A DNA stretch of 64,000 bases, taken from DAOPJM01 sp035399665 (GTDB taxonomy: Bacteria; Bacillota; Clostridia; Christensenellales; CAG-138). The stretch is taken from assembly GCA_035399665.1 (NCBI GenBank), contig DAOPJM010000002.1, positions 44,564-108,563 on the forward strand, written 5' to 3'. Shown piece by piece: positions 40,873 to 49,320 of the stretch (position 1 is its first letter; each line of letters starts with the position of its first letter). The notes beneath the pieces are model-generated. The model was not told where the DNA came from. It was given only the letters and a program-made list of their open reading frames with translations, and did not search any database. The position numbers and the translations under genes were made by a program.

Positions 40873-41946
40873 ATGCAAAAGGTTCTGGTTATCAACCCCG
40901 GTTCAACCTCGACCAAAATTGCCATGTTTGATGGCAGAACGCGGCTGTGGCAGGAGAACATCGAGCATGACGCAAAGACGCTGCTTGGCTATGCGAACAT
41001 CTTTGATCAGCTTGATATGCGCCAAACACTTGTAGAAGATTGCCTAAAAAAGCACGGCGAGAGCTGCGATGACATTTCGGCGATCATGGCAAGAGGCGGA
41101 ATACTTCCGCCGGTCAAGGGCGGCGCTTATGTTGTGAATGATGAGATGATAGAGGTTTTGCGTACTAAGCCCATTATACAGCACGCTTCCAACCTTGCCG
41201 CGGCGATAGCCTTAAACCTTGCAAGACGTTTTGGCGTCAAGGCATACATATATGACGCCGTGACTATGGATGAGCTTACGGACGTTGCGAGACTCACGGG
41301 CTTCATGCCCATAACACGACAGGTTCAGGTGCATAACCTCAATATGCGCGCGGCAGTCAATGCCTGGTGCGAGCAGGAGGGCTTAAGGTACGATCGAGTG
41401 ACGGCGATAGTTGCGCATCTCGGCGGAGGCATAACCTTCACGCTGCACCACAACGGGCGCATAATCGACTGTGTTACCGATGAGGAGGGAGCTTTTTCGC
41501 CCGAACGCGCAGGCGCACTGCCGACTTACCACCTCGCAAAGTATATCTATGAGACCGGCATAGAGCGTAAGCCACTCATGCGCAAGCTCCAACGCGAAGG
41601 GGGACTTACATCGCTGCTCGGCGTAACCGACCCAAGAGAGGTGGAAAAGCTCATAGAAAACGGTGACGAGAACGCCAAGCTCGTATATGAAGCCATGGCT
41701 TTGAATGTCGCTAAGAGTATAGCGATGCTGAGCGTCACTGTGTGCGGAAAGGTCGACGCCATTATTCTGACAGGTGGCATGGCAAAGTCGAGGCTCTTTA
41801 CGACCATGGTAAGGGAACGTGTCGCGCACTTGGGCAAGGTCGTCCTAATCCCGGGAGAGCATGAGATGCAGGCTTTGGCGGATGGCATGATAAGGGTGCT
41901 TGAAGGTAAAGAAAAAGCTCGCGTATACAGCGAGCATGAGATTTGA
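40873..41946 (+). CDS. buk: Butyrate kinase
   Basis: 357 residues of the acetate/butyrate kinase fold. It converts butyryl-phosphate and ADP to butyrate and ATP, or the reverse. Signatures: VLVINPGSTSTKIA (residues 4-17), ARGGILPPVKGG and VAHLGGGITF. The usual partner ptb is not adjacent. The gene lies 13 bases after metK behind AAAGGAG and may therefore be under the SAM riboswitch. Branched-chain acyl substrates are possible for this family. The 3' end carries, on the opposite strand, a terminator-like hairpin for the convergent operon. Confidence 0.92.
   Translation: MQKVLVINPGSTSTKIAMFDGRTRLWQENIEHDAKTLLGYANIFDQLDMRQTLVEDCLKKHGESCDDISAIMARGGILPPVKGGAYVVNDEMIEVLRTKPIIQHASNLAAAIALNLARRFGVKAYIYDAVTMDELTDVARLTGFMPITRQVQVHNLNMRAAVNAWCEQEGLRYDRVTAIVAHLGGGITFTLHHNGRIIDCVTDEEGAFSPERAGALPTYHLAKYIYETGIERKPLMRKLQREGGLTSLLGVTDPREVEKLIENGDENAKLVYEAMALNVAKSIAMLSVTVCGKVDAIILTGGMAKSRLFTTMVRERVAHLGKVVLIPGEHEMQALADGMIRVLEGKEKARVYSEHEI
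41912..41935 (-). terminator. Rho-independent terminator of the pcrA-ligA operon, inside buk coding sequence
   Basis: Read on the minus strand: GCTCGC (41935-41930), 7-base loop, GCGAGC (41922-41917), then five T (41916-41912). It lies 21-44 bases past the stop of the HypE-like gene and wholly within the last codons of the convergent buk gene (residues KARVYSEHE). Confidence 0.75.
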
Positions 41947-41955
41947 AGGCTGAGC

Positions 41956-42921
41956 TTACAGAGCTTTATAAAGCTCGTCGGCGGCGGGCGGCGCAAGCGT
42001 GTTCCCGTGTTCATCGGTAAAGCCGCTTTCGACAATTCGACCGATTACAGCCGAGCCGATACCATGCTTATCTAAAGCCTTGACCATGGCCCCGCCATTT
42101 TCACAGGCGATAAGCAGACTTCCGCTTCCGATAAGGCGATAAGGGTCTATGCCGATGTGTGCGCACAGCTTTGTGGTTTCGCAAAGTATGGGTATGGCGG
42201 CTATGTCAAGTCTCATTCCAAGGCCCCCTCTGTAACATAGCTCCCAAGCCGCGCCTATGACGCCGCCTTCGGTGACGTCATGCATGGCAAGTGCGCCGTT
42301 TTGTATGGCGATTCGGCTTTCGGGAACTATTGAGAGCTTGTCGGAGAGGGAGACGAGAGTTTCAAGCTCGCTTTCGCTCAAAGCGCCTTTGAACAAGGAA
42401 GCATGATCGGATGCAAGTATTGCGCTGCCCTCAAGGGCGGCGCATTTTGTCATAACGACATCACAGCCCGCACACAGACCTTGAAGCTTTGCCGACCTTG
42501 AGGCTCTGCCTATTACGGTGGTGCAGGTAACAACGCGGTTCACGCAGTCGCTGACCTCGGTATGCCCACCAAGCACATCGACGTTAGCGTCAAACGCGGC
42601 TTTGGCAAGCTCATCCGCAATAAGCCCGACTTGCTCTTCGGAAAAATCGGGCGGAATGAGCAGCGTCACTAATATGCCCACGGGATCTGCACCGGCTGCG
42701 GCGGCGTCATTGCAGTTCACATGTACGCTGAGCCTGCCTATATGCTCCCAAGAAGCGGAGGTGATGGGGTCTGTGCTGAGTACGGCATAATCGCCGCCAA
42801 GATCGAGGGTCGCGCAATCCTCGCCTATCATTGGACGTGACAGGGATTCATGCCTTACGCTCTTGAATTTGGACAGGATCAGACGATCTAATTCATCATT
42901 ATCAAGTTTACCTATGCGCAT
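41956..42921 (-). CDS. AIR synthase-related protein (HypE-like)
   Basis: 321 residues of the PurM/HypE/SelD/ThiL ATP-binding superfamily. GEDCATLDLG and STDPITS near the N-terminus resemble the HypE nucleotide-binding motif; HVNCNDAAAAGADPVGILV and HDVTEGGVIGAAWEL are also typical. True HypE dehydrates the carbamoyl group for NiFe-hydrogenase maturation and ends in Cys; here the C-terminus reads ELYKAL with no Cys, and no hyp genes are nearby, so a different reaction is likely. It is the last gene of the pcrA-ligA operon (3-base gap from ligA). Confidence 0.82.
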   Translation of the reverse strand: MRIGKLDNDELDRLILSKFKSVRHESLSRPMIGEDCATLDLGGDYAVLSTDPITSASWEHIGRLSVHVNCNDAAAAGADPVGILVTLLIPPDFSEEQVGLIADELAKAAFDANVDVLGGHTEVSDCVNRVVTCTTVIGRASRSAKLQGLCAGCDVVMTKCAALEGSAILASDHASLFKGALSESELETLVSLSDKLSIVPESRIAIQNGALAMHDVTEGGVIGAAWELCYRGGLGMRLDIAAIPILCETTKLCAHIGIDPYRLIGSGSLLIACENGGAMVKALDKHGIGSAVIGRIVESGFTDEHGNTLAPPAADELYKAL

Positions 42922-42924
42922 GTC

Positions 42925-44880
42925 CTATTCCTCTCCAATCATCTTCATAAACTCATCAAGGTTTATCACGTTAACGCCCAGCGCTAACGCTTTGTCAAGC
43001 TTGCTTCCCGCCTCGCTGCCGGCAAGGACGAGCGAGGTCTTTTTACTGACGGATGAGGAGGCTACGCCGCCATGAGTTTCAATAAGCTGTTCCGCCTGCC
43101 TGCGAGACAACCCTTCAAGTGCGCCTGTTACGACGACAGTCATGCCCAAAAGCGCGTCACTCCTGCTCAAAGTCACAGTCTCCTGCGGGGCAACCCCAAG
43201 TGAAAGCAGCGTATCAATGCTCGCATTGATACGCTCATCAGAAAAGTAATCGATTATGCTCAAGGCTACAATTTCGCCCACATCGTCAATCGCAATTAGC
43301 TCGTCAAGCGACGCCTTTCGCACAGCGTCAAAGCTCTTAAACTTGGCAGAAAGGCTTTTCGCGGTCTTGATACCTACGTTGGGTATGCCAAGAGCGAAAA
43401 GGAAGTTAGGCAATGGGCGATGCTTGCTCTGCTCCAAAGAATCCGCAAGGTTTTGAATCTTCTTTGATCCGAAGCCTTTCTCCTTGGACAAGCTCTCAAA
43501 ATCAAGGCAGTACAGATCCGCTATGGTTGATATGTGAAGCACATCTATCAGCACATCGGCGGTCTTGTCGGCCAAGGTTTCAATGTCCATTGCGTCACGA
43601 CTTGCAAAGTGCGCAAGTCTCGCTCTTATCTGAGGCTTGCATGAGAGAGAGTTAGTACAAAAGATGTGCGCTCCGCGTTGCTCTAAGTGCGCACCGCAGC
43701 TTGGGCAATGCGTCGGAAGCTCTATCCTTGCCGAGGGATTGTCATCGGGAACAGCTCCCAGTATTTCGGGTATGACGTCGTTGCTCCTTCGAATAAACAC
43801 CTTGGAGCCTATGCCGACGCGCTTGCGGCAGATATCGTCAAAGTTGTTAAGGGTGGCCTTTCGAACCGTAACTCCGGCAAGGTCAACGGGGTCAAGGTGC
43901 GCAAGAGGTGTAAGTTTGCCCGTCCTGCCAACCTCCCAAGTGACTTCACGCACAATGGTGGTAGTCTCTTCGGCGGCGAACTTATAGGCCATTGCCCAAC
44001 GCGGAAACTTTTCGGTGTAGCCAAGCTGTTCGCGTAAAGCAAAGTCGCACACCTTCACAACCATTCCGTCTATAAGGAAATCAAGAGTATCGCGAATTTC
44101 GGCGACATGATCAATCTCACCGAGCAATTCCTCCGAGCTCTTACACCACTTTACATATGGCGAGGTGGGGAAGCCGTTCTCTTCGAGAAAGTCGAGCATT
44201 TCACGCTGATTGCTGAAGCTTCTGCCCTCAATATATCCAACATTGTAGCAGAATACGCTGAGCTTACGCTTGGCCGTGACCTTGGGATCAAGGTTTCTAA
44301 GTGCGCCCGCTGCTGCGTTTCTGGCATTTTTCAGAGGCTCTGCGGCGACCCTGTTGTACTCCGCAAGTACGGAAAGACGCATGATACATTCGCCCTGAAC
44401 CTCGATGACGCCTGTGTACGGAATCGAGAGCGGAATCTCGCGTATCGTCATAAGCTGGGGCAGTATACCTTCGCCCGTTGTACCGTTGCCCCTTGTCGCC
44501 CCATCCACCAAGATACCGTTCTTATAGGTGAGATTGACAGTCAGTCCGTCAAACTTATATTCAAGCCCGAAATCAACATCCTTTTCATCAGCCGCCTTTA
44601 TGACCTTCGCCATCCAATCGGCAAGCCCTCGCTCCGTGCGAACCTTATCAAGGCTCCACAGCGGCGCAAGATGAGTGTGCGGCAAAAACTCGGTCAAGGG
44701 TTTATCGCCGACCCGCCTTGTCGGGCTGTCGGGTAATACCGTGCCGCTCTCGCGCTCCAAGCTTTCAAGCTCGTCATAGAGCGTATCGTATTCGGCGTCG
44801 GAAACAAGCGGCCTGTCCTTGCTGTAATAGGCGGCGGAGTATGTGTTCAGCTTATCGACCAATTCATGCATTCTGTCCAT
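42925..44880 (-). CDS. ligA: NAD-dependent DNA ligase LigA
   Basis: 651 residues. It seals nicks in replication and repair. The order is complete: N-terminal Ia region, adenylation domain with the nucleophile Lys109 in EYKFDG (the family more often has KxDG with Leu or Val), OB fold, Cys4 zinc finger (CPSCGAHL...C...C), helix-hairpin-helix repeats and a C-terminal BRCT domain (LGMTVVVTGALEGLS). CAGGAGTG lies upstream of the ATG. It follows pcrA by 3 bases, as in many Bacillota. Confidence 0.96.
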   Translation of the reverse strand: MDRMHELVDKLNTYSAAYYSKDRPLVSDAEYDTLYDELESLERESGTVLPDSPTRRVGDKPLTEFLPHTHLAPLWSLDKVRTERGLADWMAKVIKAADEKDVDFGLEYKFDGLTVNLTYKNGILVDGATRGNGTTGEGILPQLMTIREIPLSIPYTGVIEVQGECIMRLSVLAEYNRVAAEPLKNARNAAAGALRNLDPKVTAKRKLSVFCYNVGYIEGRSFSNQREMLDFLEENGFPTSPYVKWCKSSEELLGEIDHVAEIRDTLDFLIDGMVVKVCDFALREQLGYTEKFPRWAMAYKFAAEETTTIVREVTWEVGRTGKLTPLAHLDPVDLAGVTVRKATLNNFDDICRKRVGIGSKVFIRRSNDVIPEILGAVPDDNPSARIELPTHCPSCGAHLEQRGAHIFCTNSLSCKPQIRARLAHFASRDAMDIETLADKTADVLIDVLHISTIADLYCLDFESLSKEKGFGSKKIQNLADSLEQSKHRPLPNFLFALGIPNVGIKTAKSLSAKFKSFDAVRKASLDELIAIDDVGEIVALSIIDYFSDERINASIDTLLSLGVAPQETVTLSRSDALLGMTVVVTGALEGLSRRQAEQLIETHGGVASSSVSKKTSLVLAGSEAGSKLDKALALGVNVINLDEFMKMIGEE

Positions 44881-44883
44881 AAC

Positions 44884-47064
44884 CTACACTCCTGTAATCG
44901 GCGCGAAATCCGCCGCGAATTTTCGGCTTTGTCCGTTGTCAAAGCAAATAACCAACAGCTTAGTGCTGCCGCTGCCCTCAACAGATGCGACTGTCCCAAG
45001 CCCAAATATTCTGTGTCTTATTCTGTCACCGGTCTTGAAGTTAGATGCGTCCTTTGTACGCGTTGGCTTAAATGGCGCTGTCGGACCGGGCGCCGCCGCT
45101 CGTGACGCCCCATCATAATAGGGGCGTGAAGCTCCGCCCATGGCTTCCTTTGGCTTTGCGGCCTTCATAACGCCCATCTCTTCCAAGAACTGCGAGGGGA
45201 CGCTTGATTCCGTAGAACCATAGCGCATACGCCGCAAAGCATAGCTCAAGATAAGCCTGCGCTTCGCTCTTGTCACCCCAACGTAGCAAAGCCTGCGTTC
45301 CTCCTCTATAAGCTCAGGATTGAGCAGGCTCTTGGAGGTCGGGAAAAGCCCCGCCTCAAGCCCGCAGAGAAAAACCGTATCGAACTCCAAACCCTTTGCC
45401 GCATGGAGAGTCATAAGCGTGACCGTACCGCTTTCAGCTGAAGTGGAGTCGGTGGATGAGAACAACGCGACGTTCTTAAGGAACGAGGCCAAAACATCAT
45501 CATCGCCTTCGATTGGTGCGAAGTCCTTTTCATAGTCCAACATGTAGCTCAACAGCTCAACTACGGATTCCTTGCGCGCTTCATATGTGTCCTTCTTGTC
45601 CTCGGCAAGGTAGGCGTCATACTCAATAAGCTCCAAAAGTCTTTCCGCAAGCTTGACAAGCGGAAGACTTCCATAGCTTGTGTATATCTCAACGTAGACC
45701 TTGGTGAGCTTCTCAAGCTTTTTAATGAGAGCGGGGGACAGCCCTTCGGGATGCATAGCTGCCGCCAGCAGGGGTAATCCGCGCTTTGAAGCGTTTTCGC
45801 TGAGTTCCTCTAGGGACTTGCTGCCTATCCCGCGCTTGGGTGTGTTGATAATGCGATAGAAAGACTCATTGTCAGCGGGATTGTAGAGAAGCTTTAGGTA
45901 AGCAATAACGTCCTTGACTTCGGCACGCGCAAAGAAAGAGATGCCGCCGTACACGATATAGTCCAAGCCAAAGCTCTTGAGGTACATCTCAAGCACGCGG
46001 CTTTGTGAATGGGTTCTGTAAAGTATGGCAAAATCGCTGCACCTTGCGCCTTTGCGTATGGCTGAGGCAATGGACGAGCAGATATAGGAAGCCTCGTCGC
46101 GTTCATCTGAGGCCTGATAAACCTCTATGGGAGGACCGCTTGTTACCTGCGTCCACAAGGTTTTGGGCTTTCTGCCGGAATTCTTAGAGATAACGTTATT
46201 AGCGGCCTTTAGGATTATTGCGGTGGAGCGGTAATTCTGTTCCAAGCGCACTACCTTGGCGCCGGGGAAGTCCTTTTCGAATTCAAGGATGTTGCGTATA
46301 TCCGCGCCTCGCCAACCGTATATACTTTGGTCGTCATCGCCCACTACGCATATGTTGCGGTGTTGCTTGGCAAGCAGCTCAACTATGCGATATTGCGGCA
46401 TATTGGTATCCTGATATTCGTCTACAAGGATATAGCGCAGCCGATCGCGATAGTAATCCAGTACATCGGGGAAATTCTCAAAGATTCGCACAGTAAACAG
46501 GAGAAGGTCATCAAAATCGAGCGCGTTGCTATCTTTCAAACGTTTCTCATACTCCCTGAACGCTTCACGTACCTCACGCGGCTGGAAGGTCAGCTCCAAA
46601 TATTCCACGGGGTTAAGAGACTGATTCTTAGCCTTAGAGAAGATATCGGAGAGCATACGTTTACTGTAATCCTTGTCATTGATGTTGAGATCTTTAATGA
46701 TTTTACCTATGAGCGAAAGCTGCTCCTGCTCATCATAAATAGTATAGGAACGCTTGTAACCGAGCTTGTCTATCTCCGAAGAAAGCAGCCTTGCGCAGAA
46801 GCCGTGGAAGGTGAACACCCAGATGCTGCTTGCACCATAGCTTACAAGCGAATTGACGCGCTCACGCATCTCGCGGGCAGCCTTATTGGTGAAGGTCAGA
46901 GCTAAAATGTTGTAGGGAGCTATGCCCTCATGTTCTATAAGGTAAGCGATGCGGTGCGTCAATACCCTTGTTTTGCCGCTGCCTGCGCCCGCAAGTACAA
47001 GAAGAGGCCCTTCGGCGTATTCGACCGCCTCGCGCTGTCTGTCGTTTAGAATGGAAAGGTCCAT
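44884..47064 (-). CDS. pcrA: ATP-dependent DNA helicase PcrA/UvrD
   Basis: 726 residues, superfamily 1A. Walker A LAGAGSGKTR (about residues 24-33), motif II/III GDDDQSIYGWRGA and motif VI YVGVTRAKRRL are visible, and the C-terminus has the PcrA Tudor-like region (FKTGDRIRHRIFGLGTVASV). It unwinds DNA in repair and clears RecA and RNA polymerase. GGAGG is five bases before the ATG at 47064; the adjacent ATG at 47067 is too close. The pcrA-ligA order is conserved. The promoter at 47091-47119 has no LexA box that I can see. Confidence 0.95.
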   Translation of the reverse strand: MDLSILNDRQREAVEYAEGPLLVLAGAGSGKTRVLTHRIAYLIEHEGIAPYNILALTFTNKAAREMRERVNSLVSYGASSIWVFTFHGFCARLLSSEIDKLGYKRSYTIYDEQEQLSLIGKIIKDLNINDKDYSKRMLSDIFSKAKNQSLNPVEYLELTFQPREVREAFREYEKRLKDSNALDFDDLLLFTVRIFENFPDVLDYYRDRLRYILVDEYQDTNMPQYRIVELLAKQHRNICVVGDDDQSIYGWRGADIRNILEFEKDFPGAKVVRLEQNYRSTAIILKAANNVISKNSGRKPKTLWTQVTSGPPIEVYQASDERDEASYICSSIASAIRKGARCSDFAILYRTHSQSRVLEMYLKSFGLDYIVYGGISFFARAEVKDVIAYLKLLYNPADNESFYRIINTPKRGIGSKSLEELSENASKRGLPLLAAAMHPEGLSPALIKKLEKLTKVYVEIYTSYGSLPLVKLAERLLELIEYDAYLAEDKKDTYEARKESVVELLSYMLDYEKDFAPIEGDDDVLASFLKNVALFSSTDSTSAESGTVTLMTLHAAKGLEFDTVFLCGLEAGLFPTSKSLLNPELIEEERRLCYVGVTRAKRRLILSYALRRMRYGSTESSVPSQFLEEMGVMKAAKPKEAMGGASRPYYDGASRAAAPGPTAPFKPTRTKDASNFKTGDRIRHRIFGLGTVASVEGSGSTKLLVICFDNGQSRKFAADFAPITGV

Positions 47065-47090
47065 CATTCCTCCGATTGTCTTGATAAGTC

Positions 47091-47119
47091 ATTATACCAC
47101 AGAAGGCGTCCATATGCAA
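47091..47119 (-). promoter_or_regulatory. Extended -10 promoter for pcrA-ligA
   Basis: Read on the minus strand: TTGCAT (47119-47114), 17-base spacer, TATAAT (47096-47091) preceded by TGG. It lies 26 bases before the pcrA ATG. Confidence 0.75.
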
Positions 47120-47182
47120 TATTCAAGCCCTGCTCAAGCAACACGCATTTGTTGAGCCTGCGTATTGGGTATAAAATATAGC

Positions 47183-47208
47183 TTGACGAAATTGCTAATT
47201 TGTGTCAA
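47183..47208. promoter_or_regulatory. Palindrome upstream of the aldo/keto reductase, possible operator
   Basis: TTGAC (47183-47187) and AAATT pair in mirror order with AATTT and GTCAA (47204-47208), around a GCT centre, with one uneven gap (G against GT). It lies 31 bases before the ATG, where a regulator would control transcription. No regulator gene is adjacent. Confidence 0.45.
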
Positions 47209-47239
47209 AGTAATATGGATAAAACTTGTGGAGGTTAGT

Positions 47240-48352
47240 ATGGAGTATCTTGGTAGCGATATGCCGAAGCTTGGGTTTGGCTTTATGAGATTGCCAATGA
47301 TTGGCAAGGAAGTTGATTTTGAGCAGACAAAAGCCATGGTAGATCTGTTTATGGAGCGTGGCTTTAAGTATTTTGACACCGCCTATGTTTATCTTGACGG
47401 AATGTCTGAGCCGACCTTGGGAAAGGCTTTATGCCAAAGGTACCCCAGGGACAGCTTTTATGTCGCGACAAAGATGAGTCTTTGGCCTATCAAGAGCGCG
47501 GAGGAATTGGAGCCGAGATTTACCCGTCAGCTTTCGGAGCTGTGTGTGGAATACATCGACTTTTACCTTGTTCATTCGATAACCGAACAGAGCCTGCCGC
47601 TTGCAGACAAGTTCAACGCGTGGGATTTCATACTTGCAAAGAAAGCGGAAGGCAAGATAAAGCATTGCGGGTTCTCATTTCACTCAACGCCTGAAATGCT
47701 CGACAAGGTTTTGACGGATCATCCAGAGATGGAATTCGTACAATTGCAGATAAACTATGAGGATTGGGAATCCGAGGATGTTCAGTCGCGCAAATGCTAT
47801 GAAGTCGCACGAAAGCACGGCAAGTCTGTGATTATTATGGAGCCTGTCAGGGGCGGCGCACTTGCAAAGCTTCCTCCCAAGGCGCATAATGTGCTGCACT
47901 CGTTCAACCCACAGGCTTCGGATGCATCATGGGCTGTACGTTTCGCGGCTTCGCTGGACGGGCTTATAACCGTGCTGTCGGGAATGTCAGACCTTGCGCA
48001 GGTGGATGACAACACCAAGACGATGCAGAACTTCAAACCGCTGTCGGACGCGGAGCGCGAAACACTCAAAGCGGCTAAGACCGTGCTGGACAGCGTAGAG
48101 CTTATCCCCTGCACGGGCTGCAAGTATTGTGTCAAAGGCTGCCCAAAGGAGGTTCCTATCCCCGGCGTATTTGAAGTGATGAACGAGCATCGTAAATTCC
48201 AGAATTTGGAGCTTGCCAAACGCTCATACGGATTCTCTATCGGTAAAGCAAAAGCCTCCGACTGCATAGGCTGCGGAGCTTGTGAGCAGGTTTGCCCGCA
48301 ACACATAAAAATCCCCGAGCTGCTGAAGGAGGCCGCAAAGCTGTACGAGTAA
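47240..48352 (+). CDS. Aldo/keto reductase with two 4Fe-4S ferredoxin motifs
   Basis: 370 residues. The N-terminal aldo/keto reductase barrel begins LGFGFMRLP and has FDTAYVY (catalytic Asp and Tyr region) with FYVATKMSL (Lys). The C-terminal ~90 residues hold two CxxCxxCxxxCP motifs (CTGCKYCVKGCP and CIGCGACEQVCP). Such proteins are frequent in anaerobes and probably pass electrons between the flavin-free barrel and ferredoxin-like clusters; the substrate is unknown. GGAGG lies five bases before the ATG at 47240; the open frame to 47165 has no ribosome site. A palindrome upstream may regulate it. Confidence 0.88.
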   Translation: MEYLGSDMPKLGFGFMRLPMIGKEVDFEQTKAMVDLFMERGFKYFDTAYVYLDGMSEPTLGKALCQRYPRDSFYVATKMSLWPIKSAEELEPRFTRQLSELCVEYIDFYLVHSITEQSLPLADKFNAWDFILAKKAEGKIKHCGFSFHSTPEMLDKVLTDHPEMEFVQLQINYEDWESEDVQSRKCYEVARKHGKSVIIMEPVRGGALAKLPPKAHNVLHSFNPQASDASWAVRFAASLDGLITVLSGMSDLAQVDDNTKTMQNFKPLSDAERETLKAAKTVLDSVELIPCTGCKYCVKGCPKEVPIPGVFEVMNEHRKFQNLELAKRSYGFSIGKAKASDCIGCGACEQVCPQHIKIPELLKEAAKLYE

Positions 48353-48394
48353 ACGGCTTCATGCCGATGCCGCAGTTATCGTTAATAAAGCCTG

Positions 48395-49225
48395 TTAATC
48401 AACGGTGAAATCGCTGCCGTCACAGGTCAGATGAATTTCGCCGCCGCTGGTTCTTGAGATCTTCGCCCCAACGACGTCAAGACCGCTTATGGTCTCCACG
48501 TCCGCGGGGTTTTTGCTTGAGTCGGTGATAATGGCATACCGCGGGAAGCCAAAACCCAAAAGCAGGCTTGAGTTGAAACCGTCCCAAGCTCCGTGACAAG
48601 GCATCTTGATGAGGTCACAGGTTATGTTGTAGTTCTTGTTGACGATGAGGTCAAGCCACTCACCCTCGGCGTCCGCTAAAAAGAGCATTGCCATTTCCCC
48701 GTAGACAATTCGTGTGACAAGCGACATCTCGTTATCGTTCTCAAGCTCGGCGTCATAGGCGATGGGGGAGGCCCATATTTCAAAATCAGCGGTTCCTACG
48801 GTAAAGGACATATCCTCAATAGTCTTGACTATCTCGGCGGAGCTGCTGTTGACAGCTTCCTCCAACTGGCGGTATTGCTTGCTGTCCCGCTCATAGTCGG
48901 GCATTATGACCTTTGAAACCTCGACTCCGTTCAGCACATGATCCGCACCGCCGATGTGGTCCTTATCGAAGTGCGTCAGTATGAGAAGGTCGATTCGACT
49001 GATGTTCTTTAGAGCAAGATGCTCCAAGATATCCTCGCCGTCATCCTCCTCACCTGCGTCGATCATGACGCAAAGTCCCTCAAAAGTCAGAATGATACAA
49101 TCCGCCTGCCCTATGTCCAATACGTCAATGTCCATGGGATACTCGGATTCGGGAGTGTGGACGCCAATGCAGCCGGTCGCGCAAAACAACATTAATATAG
49201 CTAATATAGTACAAATTCGTTTCAT
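48395..49225 (-). CDS. Secreted metallo-beta-lactamase-fold hydrolase (ComEC C-terminal-like), lipoprotein
   Basis: 276 residues. The N-terminus (MKRICTILAILMLFCATGC) is a lipoprotein signal with lipobox ATGC, so the mature protein starts at Cys19 on the outer face. The mature part is a single metallo-beta-lactamase domain with THFDKDHIGG (HxDxDH metal motif) and DIGQADCIIL, as in the extracellular hydrolase domain of ComEC, but without the ComEC channel. It may cut DNA or phosphodiesters outside the cell; the substrate is unproven. It is divergent from dinB and shares a 95-base intergenic region. Confidence 0.85.
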   Translation of the reverse strand: MKRICTILAILMLFCATGCIGVHTPESEYPMDIDVLDIGQADCIILTFEGLCVMIDAGEEDDGEDILEHLALKNISRIDLLILTHFDKDHIGGADHVLNGVEVSKVIMPDYERDSKQYRQLEEAVNSSSAEIVKTIEDMSFTVGTADFEIWASPIAYDAELENDNEMSLVTRIVYGEMAMLFLADAEGEWLDLIVNKNYNITCDLIKMPCHGAWDGFNSSLLLGFGFPRYAIITDSSKNPADVETISGLDVVGAKISRTSGGEIHLTCDGSDFTVD

Positions 49226-49253
49226 ATTATAAGTATAACCGCTTTTTGTGGTA

Positions 49254-49281
49254 TTGACAAGGAATTTTTGTGTGATATAAT
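49254..49281 (+). promoter_or_regulatory. Sigma-A promoter for dinB
   Basis: TTGACA (49254-49259), 16-base spacer, TATAAT (49276-49281) preceded by TGA. Both hexamers are consensus. A LexA box begins six bases after the -10. Confidence 0.85.
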
Positions 49282-49286
49282 AAAAG

Positions 49287-49300
49287 CGAACAAACGTTCG
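49287..49300 (+). promoter_or_regulatory. LexA (SOS) operator before dinB
   Basis: CGAACAAACGTTCG matches the Gram-positive LexA box (CGAAC-N4-GTTCG) in both outer pentamers. It lies at about the transcription start, so LexA would block initiation. Confidence 0.9.
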
Positions 49301-49320
49301 GTATATATGGAGGTACGGAT

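Noticed and set aside
41961..41976. Perfect 16-base palindrome GAGCTTTATAAAGCTC near the end of the HypE-like gene, considered as the buk terminator
   Set aside because: No T tract follows on either strand, and it lies in coding sequence; I keep it only as a note.
44107..44736. 209-codon plus-strand frame opposite ligA
   Set aside because: LigA is complete on the minus strand with all domains; this frame has no support of its own.
48353..48394. CGGC/GCCG hairpin between the convergent aldo/keto reductase and metallo-hydrolase genes
   Set aside because: Only four base pairs with at most three T after it; not convincing as a terminator.
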